NCBI GenBank assembly: GCA_007129145.1
Contig: SKWC01000357.1
Location: forward strand, 1 to 12,416
Origin: Rubritepida sp.
Lineage (GTDB): Bacteria > Pseudomonadota > Alphaproteobacteria > Acetobacterales > Acetobacteraceae
Direction of reading: 5' to 3'
DNA: 12,416 nt
Shown one piece after another: positions 1 through 5,244 of this stretch. A model generated the notes under the pieces. It did no database searches. It saw nothing but the letters and a program-made list of their open reading frames with translations, and was not told the origin of the DNA. Each line of letters starts with the position of its first letter. Positions within the stretch are counted from its first letter, which is position 1. A program made the position numbers and the translations under genes.

Positions 1-532
1 GCAACGCCCGCGCCACCACCGCCGCCGCCCCAGGCCCGCCCGCCACACGCGGCACCAGCCGCGTCAGCAGCCGCCGCGCCCGCCCATCCTCCAACGTGTC
101 CAGCAGCCGTGGCAGCGCCTCGGTCAGCGCCTCCGCCGCCGGCCGGGTGAAGGCCGGGTCACGCAGGAAGCCACCCAGGATCCCCGCGATGTCCAGCCGC
201 GCGATCAGCCGGCGCACCTCGGCCTCGGTGAACACGCTGTTCGCCACGAAATTCCCGAGGCTGCGGCCCAGCCGGTCCTTCTGCCGGGGAATGATGGCAG
301 TGTGCGGGATCGGCAGGCCCAGCGGACGGCGGAACAGCGCGGTGATGGCGAACCAGTCGGCCAGCCCGCCCACCACCCCCGCCTTGGCAGAGGCCGCCAG
401 CAGATCCGGCCAGAAGCCCGCCGGGAACTGGTAGGCCAGCACCATCAGCCCCAGCATCCCCAGCAGCAGGAACAGGGCGAAGGCCCGGTGCCGCGCCAGG
501 CTGCGGCGCAGCGCGTCATCGGCGGATGTCAT
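1..532 (-). CDS. DUF445 (YjiN-like) membrane protein, 3' end missing
   Basis: This is the first 177 codons of a minus-strand gene that runs off the left edge. Residues about 17-36 form one hydrophobic segment (FALFLLLGMLGLMVLAYQF), probably a membrane anchor. Residues 51-100 carry the hallmark DUF445 block, including GGLADWFAITALFRRPLGLP (55-74) and then IPHTAIIPRQKDRLG with a conserved NFVANSVF. The family is widespread in proteobacteria; its members are inner-membrane proteins of unknown biochemical role, so no function is assigned. ATG at 532 is chosen because it lies a sensible distance before the membrane segment. An in-frame ATG at 562 would add ten residues, and neither start has a clear ribosome-binding site. 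The gene diverges from the zinc transporter genes and shares their short promoter region with its Zur-like palindrome, so zinc control of this gene is possible but unproven. Confidence 0.9.
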   Translation of the reverse strand, partial: MTSADDALRRSLARHRAFALFLLLGMLGLMVLAYQFPAGFWPDLLAASAKAGVVGGLADWFAITALFRRPLGLPIPHTAIIPRQKDRLGRSLGNFVANSVFTEAEVRRLIARLDIAGILGGFLRDPAFTRPAAEALTEALPRLLDTLEDGRARRLLTRLVPRVAGGPGAAAVVARAL

Positions 533-561
533 GGGCGCAGGATAGACCGGCGTGGCATGCA

Positions 562-590
562 TTGGCGACGGCCGCGCCATGGGTTATAGC
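562..590 (+). promoter_or_regulatory. Candidate sigma-70 type promoter of the zinc transporter unit
   Basis: TTGGCG at 562-567 and TATAGC at 585-590 each match the -35 and -10 consensus at four of six positions, with an ideal 17-bp spacer. Transcription would start near 597-599, at or just before the ATG at 599, giving a leaderless or nearly leaderless message. The -10 element lies inside the Zur-like palindrome, as expected of a repressor that blocks polymerase. The assignment is by eye only. Confidence 0.4.
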
Positions 591-595
591 ATAAC
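583..595. promoter_or_regulatory. Zur-like operator between DUF445 gene and zinc transporter unit
   Basis: GTTATAGCATAAC is a 13-bp palindrome (6+1+6) with one mismatched pair. It differs at one position from GTTATANTATAAC, the core of the E. coli Zur box as I recall it. It stands out as AT-rich in a very GC-rich setting and sits in the 66-bp region between divergent genes, one side of which encodes a zinc ABC transporter. Zur is a Fur-family repressor that binds such sites when zinc is plentiful. The zur gene itself is not in this window. Confidence 0.65.
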
Positions 596-598
596 ATC

Positions 599-715
599 AT
601 GTCCTCCATGCTTCGCCCGCTCGACCTGGCCACCGGGGTCGGCCCACGCCTTTTCTGGGCCCTGCTGCTGCTCGGCCCGCTCTGGACGGCGATCAGCTGG
701 GCCATGCGCGGATGA
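599..715 (+). CDS. Small membrane protein ORF (38 aa) coupled to the zinc ATPase gene
   Basis: This short ORF reads MSSMLRPLDLATGVGPRLFW and ends in WTAISWAMRG. Residues about 18-36 form one strongly hydrophobic, Trp-containing segment, so a single-pass membrane microprotein is predicted. Its TGA overlaps the next ATG in an ATGA (712-715), the classical arrangement for translational coupling. About 34 of 38 codons end in G or C, as in the neighbouring genes. The ATG lies 3 nt after the Zur-like palindrome, so it would be the first ORF of the zinc-regulated message. I do not recognise a family. It could be a transporter accessory subunit, or a translated leader that only serves to deliver ribosomes to the ATPase start, which has no good ribosome-binding site of its own. 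Starting at the second Met (608) is also possible. Confidence 0.5.
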   Translation: MSSMLRPLDLATGVGPRLFWALLLLGPLWTAISWAMRG

Positions 716-1446
716 ACAGCCGCGCCGCCGAGCTCGCGGTCGAGGATCTGACCGTCACCCATGGCCGGCGCCCGGCCGTGCACCATGTCAGCTTCCGCTT
801 GGCGCCGGGTCAGATGATGGCACTCGTCGGGCCGAATGGCGCGGGCAAATCCTCGCTGCTGCGCGCCATCGCGGGGCTGCACGGCGCCGCCGAGGGCCGC
901 ATCCGCTGCGCCGCGCCGGTCGCGCTGCTGCCCCAGGCCAACAGCCTCGACCGCAGCTTCCCGCTGACCTGCCGCGACGCCGTGCTGTTCGGCCTGTGGA
1001 ACGAGGCAGGCGGCTTCCGTCCCATTGCCCGCCCCGAACGCGCCATCGCGGCGCTGGAGGCGGTGGGCCTCGCGGGCTTCGCGAACCGCCCCGTCGGCAG
1101 CCTCTCGGCCGGGCAGTTCCAGCGCGTCCTCTTCGCGCGGCTGCTGCTGCAGGACGCGCCGGTGATCCTGCTGGACGAACCCTTCAACGCGCTGGATGCG
1201 CGCACCGCCGCCGACCTGCTGCGCGTGGTGCGCCGCTGGCATGGCGAGGGCCGCAGCATCCTCGCCGTGCTGCACGACCTCGACCTGGTGCGCCGCGAAT
1301 TCCCCTCCACCCTGCTGCTCGCGCGCGAGGTGATCGCCAGCGGCGACACCGCGCAGGTGCTCTCCGCCGAGAACCGCATGCGCGCGCGCATGATGGCCGA
1401 GGCCTGGGCCGAGGACGCCGCCCCCTGCGAGCGCGCGGCGGCCTGA
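712..1446 (+). CDS. znuC: Zinc ABC transporter ATP-binding protein (ZnuC/AztA-like)
   Basis: This 244-residue cytoplasmic ATPase energises metal import through the permease encoded next. All ABC motifs are visible: Walker A GPNGAGKS (40-47), Q-loop Gln in LLPQ (Q75), signature LSAGQ (131-135), Walker B VILLDE (151-156) and the H-loop histidine of LHDLD (H188). The stretch LLPQANSLDRSFPLT followed by FGLW resembles the metal-type (Zn/Mn) ATPases, especially the AztA/ZnuC group. Length is normal for the family. The ATG overlaps the stop of the upstream 38-codon ORF, and the permease gene starts 13 nt after this stop. Zinc rather than manganese is inferred from the Zur-like box upstream. The choice between the znuC and aztA names cannot be settled here. 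No substrate-binding protein gene is adjacent. Confidence 0.88.
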   Translation: MNSRAAELAVEDLTVTHGRRPAVHHVSFRLAPGQMMALVGPNGAGKSSLLRAIAGLHGAAEGRIRCAAPVALLPQANSLDRSFPLTCRDAVLFGLWNEAGGFRPIARPERAIAALEAVGLAGFANRPVGSLSAGQFQRVLFARLLLQDAPVILLDEPFNALDARTAADLLRVVRRWHGEGRSILAVLHDLDLVRREFPSTLLLAREVIASGDTAQVLSAENRMRARMMAEAWAEDAAPCERAAA

Positions 1447-1459
1447 GGCGCCGCACACC

Positions 1460-2326
1460 ATGCTGGACGGGCTGATCGGCCCCTTCGCCGAATTCGGCTT
1501 CATGCGCCGGGCGCTGGTGGGCTGCGTGGCGCTCAGCCTCGCCGCGCCGCCGCTCGGCGTGTTCCTGATGCTGCGCCGCATGAGCCTGACGGGCGACGTG
1601 CTCTCCCACGCCATCCTGCCCGGTGTGGCGGTGGGCTTCCTGGTGGCGGGGCTGTCGGTGCCGGCCATGGCGCTGGGCGGTCTGGTCGCGGGCCTCGTCA
1701 TCGCGGTGATGGCGGGCGCGATCTCCCGCGCCACCGGCGGGCGGGAGGATGCGGCGCTGGCCGCGCTGTATCTCACGGCGCTGGCGGCGGGGGTGCTGCT
1801 GATCTCCTGGCGCGGCTCGGCGGTGGATCTCAGCCACATCCTCTTCGGCTCCGTGCTGGGCGTGGATGACGCCGCGCTGGCCATGATGGGCATCGCCGCC
1901 AGCGCGACCCTGCTGTTCCTGGCCCTGGCCTGGCGGCCGCTCATCCTGGAATGCTTCGATCCCTCCTTCGCCCAGGCCGTGGGCGCGCGCGGCAGCCTGT
2001 GGCACCTCGGGCTGATGGCGCTGGTGGTGCTGAACCTGGTCGCGGCCTTCCAGGCGGTGGGCACGCTGATGGCGGTCGGGCTGATGATGCTGCCCGCCAT
2101 AGCGGCACGGCACTGGACCCGCGGCATCGGCGCCATGGTGACGCTGGCGGCGGGCTTCGCGCTGCTGGGCAGCCTCGCCGGGCTGCTGCTGTCCTTCCAC
2201 CTCGACGTGCCGTCGGGCCCTGCCATCGTGCTGGTCACGGCGGCGGTCTGGGCCGCCTCGCTGCTGTTCGGGACGGTGGACGGCCTCCTGGCGCGCTGGT
2301 GGCCGCGGCGGCACCTGTCGGGCTGA
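1460..2326 (+). CDS. znuB: Zinc ABC transporter permease (ZnuB/AztB-like, ABC-3 family)
   Basis: This 288-residue protein is hydrophobic along most of its length, with about eight membrane segments, as usual for the ABC-3 metal permease family. Two family landmarks are clear: SLTGDVLSHAILPGVA at 42-57 and AVGTLMAVGLMMLPA at 199-213, the conserved region that lines the substrate path and contacts the ATPase. It would form the membrane channel, probably as a dimer, that takes zinc from a periplasmic binding protein and moves it to the cytoplasm using the ATPase encoded just upstream. The start at 1460 follows the ATPase stop by 13 nt, with a weak GAGG preceding it. The C-terminus ends in a basic tail. 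The gene faces the XRE regulator gene convergently across a 36-bp gap. Confidence 0.9.
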   Translation: MLDGLIGPFAEFGFMRRALVGCVALSLAAPPLGVFLMLRRMSLTGDVLSHAILPGVAVGFLVAGLSVPAMALGGLVAGLVIAVMAGAISRATGGREDAALAALYLTALAAGVLLISWRGSAVDLSHILFGSVLGVDDAALAMMGIAASATLLFLALAWRPLILECFDPSFAQAVGARGSLWHLGLMALVVLNLVAAFQAVGTLMAVGLMMLPAIAARHWTRGIGAMVTLAAGFALLGSLAGLLLSFHLDVPSGPAIVLVTAAVWAASLLFGTVDGLLARWWPRRHLSG

Positions 2327-2370
2327 GGGCCGCGCCCCTGCCCCGCGCCCACCCGCCCCGCGCTACGCGG
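2327..2370. other. Convergent gene junction with small GC hairpins
   Basis: The 36-bp gap between the permease and the regulator, plus the end of the latter, holds GGGC-CGC-GCCC at 2327-2337 and the perfect arms CCGCG-CTA-CGCGG at 2358-2370, whose 3-nt loop is the regulator's stop codon. Neither is followed by a T-run in either direction, so these are at best weak or Rho-assisted termination structures. Such short GC palindromes also arise by chance in DNA of this composition. Confidence 0.2.
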
Positions 2371-3238
2371 CGTGCCGCTCGACCAGTTCGCGCATCCGCT
2401 GCGCCGCCGCCTCGCCCTTCAGCGCGTCGCGCCACAGGCTCTCGGCCACGCGCTGGTGCACCGACACCGCCTCCTCGGCGGCGGTGATGCCGGCCACGCC
2501 CGCCACCTGGCCCGGCGGAACATCGGCGGCGAAGGGCGCGGTCATCACATGCGCGCGCTCGCGCCCGCGCAGCACGGTGAAGGGCGCGGGCGGCTGCGGC
2601 CCGGCGATCAATCCGACCTGGGTGCCGATCGGCACGGATTCCATCAGCCGCGCCAGCCCCTCGACCTCCTGCCGCGCGGCCTCGCGGCAGCGCGCGCGGG
2701 TGCCCTCGGGGACATCGAGGCCACCCGCCACGCCCTCGGCGAGAAAGCGCAGCACCTGGCCCTCGGACAGCACAAGGATCCGGTTCGGCCGGCGCTGCGC
2801 ATGGAGGCGCTTGCGCGCCGCCAGCGTGGCCAGCGCCTGCTCGGCCCCGGCAAGCTGCACGGCACGCTCGGGCCCGGCGGGCAGCGACTGCGCCCAGGCC
2901 TCGGCCAGCGCCCCATCGAAGGCGTCGCCGGTCAGCGGGTAGCTGTAGGCCCCGCCCACCTGCAGCACCTGATCGGTCTGCTCCTCCAGGCCGCGCAGCC
3001 TCTCCTGGAAGGCGGCGGGGCGGGCGAAATACTCGATCCCGATGCCCAGCAGCGACAGCGGCGAGACCTTCAGCAGCTCCGCCAGCCGCCGGATGGTCTC
3101 GAGCTTGATGACCTCGCCCTTCTCATAGCGGTAGAGCGCCGCGCGCGAGACACCGAGCCGCGCCGCGATCTCCTCGGCGCGCATGCCCGATTCCATCCGG
3201 TAGGCGCGCAGCTGATGCCCGATATCCGCGAACTTCAT
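2363..3238 (-). CDS. XRE-family helix-turn-helix transcriptional regulator
   Basis: This is a 291-residue protein with an N-terminal DNA-binding domain at about 7-64: LRAYRMESGM, then AEEIAARLGVSRAALYRYEK as the helix-turn-helix, and LETIRRLAELLKVSP completing the five-helix XRE/Cro fold. The remaining 225 residues, mixed helix with a possible alpha/beta section near 150-235, match no effector domain that I recognise. The ATG at 3238 is chosen because XRE domains usually begin close to the N-terminus. The frame stays open to an ATG at 3391, but that adds 51 Cys/Gly/Arg-rich residues over the likely promoter. The gene diverges from the M20-dioxygenase-FAD operon and is the natural candidate for its regulator. 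Three phased heptamers lie 35-83 bp upstream of this start and may be its operator. Confidence 0.85.
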   Translation of the reverse strand: MKFADIGHQLRAYRMESGMRAEEIAARLGVSRAALYRYEKGEVIKLETIRRLAELLKVSPLSLLGIGIEYFARPAAFQERLRGLEEQTDQVLQVGGAYSYPLTGDAFDGALAEAWAQSLPAGPERAVQLAGAEQALATLAARKRLHAQRRPNRILVLSEGQVLRFLAEGVAGGLDVPEGTRARCREAARQEVEGLARLMESVPIGTQVGLIAGPQPPAPFTVLRGRERAHVMTAPFAADVPPGQVAGVAGITAAEEAVSVHQRVAESLWRDALKGEAAAQRMRELVERHAA

Positions 3239-3272
3239 CCCCGACACGCGCTCCCTGACCGCCTGGACCGAC

Positions 3273-3321
3273 CCGCAAACGGCTGCCGGATTCCCACAAG
3301 CGGATTCCCGACAACCGCAAG
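3273..3321. repeat. Three heptamers at exact 21-bp spacing; candidate operator
   Basis: CCGCAAA (3273-3279), CCACAAG (3294-3300) and CCGCAAG (3315-3321) start exactly 21 bp apart, about two turns of the helix, so they lie on the same face of the DNA. The first two 21-bp units share about 13 positions. A second, overlapping direct repeat, CGGATTCCC, occurs at 3287-3295 and 3301-3309. The array is in the divergent intergenic region, 35-83 bp upstream of the XRE start, so autoregulatory binding by that protein is a reasonable guess. Confidence 0.4.
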
Positions 3322-3390
3322 TTTTCCCTCCGCCCGCGCGACAGCCAGACCCGCCCGCGAAGCGCCGCCCCCATGGGAGCGTTCTGGCCA

Positions 3391-3432
3391 AAGGTTAACA
3401 TGGATCAAAAAAAATACGAGCCCTTCATGAAG
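3391..3432. promoter_or_regulatory. AT-rich island with A8 tract and palindrome; probable promoter region
   Basis: Within the 243-bp region between the XRE and M20 genes, this stretch is strikingly AT-rich. It contains GTTAAC (3394-3399), an uninterrupted run of eight A (3407-3414) and the perfect 10-bp palindrome CTTCATGAAG (3423-3432). Promoters for one or both divergent genes probably lie here, but I could not find a convincing -35/-10 pair in either direction. The rest of the intergenic region holds the phased repeats described separately and a TAAACT at 3468-3473. Confidence 0.35.
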
Positions 3433-3481
3433 CGGAACAGTGGATGCCAGCCGCCGCCGAACCGGGCTAAACTGCAACACC

Positions 3482-4633
3482 ATGGACCAGACCCTGCACG
3501 AGGCCGCCACCGCCTGGCGCCGCCACCTCCACGCCAATCCCGGCCTGACCCTGCATGAGGGGCAGACCGCCGCCTTCGTGGCCGAGCGGCTGCGCGAGAT
3601 GGGCGTCACCGAGATCGAGACCGGCGTCGGCGGGCATGGCGTGGTCGCGACCCTGCGGCGCGCCGGCGGCAACCGGGCGGTGGGGCTGCGCGCCGACATG
3701 GACGCGCTGCCCATCCAGGAGAAGGACGAAGCCCTGCCCTGGCGCAGCACGACCCCCGGCGTGATGCACGCCTGCGGCCATGACGGGCACACCGCCACGC
3801 TACTCGCCACCGCGGCGCTGCTGCTGCAGGACAAGGGCTGGACCGGCACCATCCGCCTCGTGTTCCAGCCGGCCGAGGAAGGCGGGCGCGGCGCGCTGGC
3901 CATGCTCGACGACGGGCTGCTGCAGCGCTTCCCGATGGAGCGCATCTTCGGCTGGCACAACTGGCCCGGCCTGCCCGCCGGCACCATCGCCGTGCATGAC
4001 GGGGCCGTGATGGCAGCCGGCGCGCGCTTCGCCATCACCTTCGAGGGCCACGCCGGCCACGCCGCCCTGCCGCACATGACGCGCGACCCGATGCTGGGCC
4101 TGGGCCACGCCATCGTCGCCATCCAGTCCATCGCAGCGCGCTCGGTGGACCCGCTGAAATCCGCCGTGGTCAGCGTCACCGTGGCCGAGGCCGGCGAAGC
4201 CACCAACCAGGTGCCCGCCCGCGCCACGCTGCGCGGCACCTGCCGCTGGCTGGACGAGGAGGTGGGCGCGCTGATCTTCTCGCGCCTGGAGGAGATCGTC
4301 CAAGGCGTCGCCGCCACCTATGGGCTGACCGGCAACCTGGACATCCCCGCGCGCGGCCAGGTCACCATCAACAGCCCGGCCGAGCGCGACCTCGCCGCCG
4401 CGGCCGCCGCCCATGTCTCCACGATGCGCAGCGACATCGCTCCCGCCATGACGGGCGAGGATTTCGCGCAATATCTGCAGAAGATCCCCGGCGCCTTCGT
4501 CTGGATCGGCAACGGCCCCGCCGATGGCGGGCGCGAGCTGCACCACCCCAACTACGACTTCAACGACGCCATCATCCCCGCCGCCGCCCACTACATGGCC
4601 GAGGTCGCGCGGCGCGCCCTGTCGGAGGCCTGA
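3482..4633 (+). CDS. M20-family amidohydrolase (hippurate hydrolase/aminoacylase-like)
   Basis: This 383-residue enzyme of the M20D group hydrolyses amide bonds of N-acyl amino acids or related compounds with a two-metal centre. Visible landmarks are RRHLHANP (13-20), GLRADMDALPI (68-78), HACGHDGH (96-103; C98 and H100 as metal ligands), QPAEEGG (129-135; catalytic and ligand Glu), GWHN (157-160, ligand His), the dimerisation-domain motif GHAGHAALPH (189-198), MTGEDFAQYL, and HHPNYDFND near the end. Length is typical and no signal peptide is seen, so it is cytoplasmic. The ATG at 3482 fits family N-termini; an in-frame ATG at 3440 would add 14 unlikely residues. It is the first gene of a packed unit, with the thiol dioxygenase starting 2 nt after its stop. 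M20D substrates (indole-acetyl, hippuryl, N-acetyl-cysteine conjugates and others) cannot be told from sequence alone. Confidence 0.88.
   Translation: MDQTLHEAATAWRRHLHANPGLTLHEGQTAAFVAERLREMGVTEIETGVGGHGVVATLRRAGGNRAVGLRADMDALPIQEKDEALPWRSTTPGVMHACGHDGHTATLLATAALLLQDKGWTGTIRLVFQPAEEGGRGALAMLDDGLLQRFPMERIFGWHNWPGLPAGTIAVHDGAVMAAGARFAITFEGHAGHAALPHMTRDPMLGLGHAIVAIQSIAARSVDPLKSAVVSVTVAEAGEATNQVPARATLRGTCRWLDEEVGALIFSRLEEIVQGVAATYGLTGNLDIPARGQVTINSPAERDLAAAAAAHVSTMRSDIAPAMTGEDFAQYLQKIPGAFVWIGNGPADGGRELHHPNYDFNDAIIPAAAHYMAEVARRALSEA
4624..4628 (+). promoter_or_regulatory. Strong ribosome-binding site of the thiol dioxygenase gene
   Basis: GGAGG lies 7 nt before the ATG at 4636, inside the last codons of the amidohydrolase gene. 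It fixes the dioxygenase start and supports co-translation of the two genes. Confidence 0.7.
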
Positions 4634-4635
4634 GC

Positions 4636-5241
4636 ATGGCCGCATCGCCCAACATCGCCCGCCTGCGCGGCTTCATCCAGGCGATGACGCGCCTCGCGGA
4701 CCGCGACCCGCCCGAGGAGGTCTGGCTGGGCGAAGGCCGGCGCCTGCTGGAAGGCCTGATCCGCCAGGACGACTGGCTGCCCGAGGAACTCGCGCAGCCC
4801 GGCCCCACCTACCGGCAGTACCTGCTGCATTGCGACCCGCTGGAGCGCTTCAGCGTCGTCAGCTTCGTCTGGGGCATCGGCCAGCGCACGCCCGTGCACA
4901 ACCACAAGGTCTGGGGGCTGGTGGGCATGCTGCGCGGCGCCGAGACCAGCACCACCATGCACCCGGTGCCCGGCGGGCCGATGCGCACGGGCCAGGTGGA
5001 CCACCTCCATCCCGGCGAGGTGGTGGGCGTGGGCAGCGGCGAGGAGGACATCCACTGGGTCGAGAACGCCCAGGCCGACGCGCCCTCCATCTCCATCCAT
5101 GTCTATGGCGGCAACATCGGCGCCATCGCGCGCCACAGCTTCAACCCCGAGACCAGCGCGCGCAAACCCTTCGTCTCCGGCTACACCAACGCCGTGGTGC
5201 CCAACCTGTGGGACCGCGCGGCCGAAACCCAGGCGGCCTGA
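4636..5241 (+). CDS. Thiol dioxygenase, 3-mercaptopropionate dioxygenase type (cupin)
   Basis: This 201-residue cytoplasmic non-haem iron cupin adds O2 to a thiol to make a sulfinate. The three iron ligands are H88 and H90 (TPVHNHKVWG) and H140 (EEDIHWV). S153, H155 and Y157 in SISIHVYGGN form the outer-sphere Ser-His-Tyr triad, and R166 follows. The sequence closely resembles Pseudomonas PA2602, characterised as a 3-mercaptopropionate dioxygenase, with shared stretches such as QDDWLPE, QYLLH, RFSVVSFVWG and ISIHVYG. Gln61 in RQYLL is at the position that separates Gln-type mercaptopropionate enzymes from Arg-type cysteine dioxygenases, and Gly94 replaces the Cys that forms the Cys-Tyr crosslink in mammalian cysteine dioxygenase. 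Cysteine or mercaptosuccinate as substrate remains possible. It sits between the amidohydrolase and the FAD enzyme, with gaps of 2 and 3 nt. Confidence 0.88.
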   Translation: MAASPNIARLRGFIQAMTRLADRDPPEEVWLGEGRRLLEGLIRQDDWLPEELAQPGPTYRQYLLHCDPLERFSVVSFVWGIGQRTPVHNHKVWGLVGMLRGAETSTTMHPVPGGPMRTGQVDHLHPGEVVGVGSGEEDIHWVENAQADAPSISIHVYGGNIGAIARHSFNPETSARKPFVSGYTNAVVPNLWDRAAETQAA

Positions 5242-5244
5242 CCC

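Noticed and set aside
552..1475. Plus-strand open frame overlapping the zinc ATPase in another frame
   Set aside because: The translation is low-complexity Arg/Pro/Ala sequence with no motifs, while the ATPase frame has every ABC motif.
529..2352. Long minus-strand open frame (about 600 codons) opposite the zinc transporter genes
   Set aside because: It is Arg/Ala/Ser/Pro-rich without any domain, lies antisense to two clear ABC genes, and is the expected by-product of very high third-position GC.
3239..3391. 51-residue N-terminal extension of the XRE protein from an ATG at 3391
   Set aside because: It would be an unusual Cys/Gly/Arg-rich leader before the XRE domain and would cover the phased repeats and likely promoter.
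2372..3430. Plus-strand open frame opposite the XRE gene
   Set aside because: It is rich in His, Arg, Gln and Leu with no recognisable domain; the minus frame encodes a clear helix-turn-helix.
3407..3432. T8 run on the minus strand preceded by the CTTCATGAAG palindrome, considered as an intrinsic terminator
   Set aside because: The palindrome has no loop, is AT-rich and is separated from the T-run, so it cannot form a terminator stem; no gene ends there on that strand.
3235..4317. Minus-strand open frame opposite the amidohydrolase gene
   Set aside because: It is Ser/Arg/Ala-rich with no domain and antisense to a complete M20 enzyme with all metal ligands.
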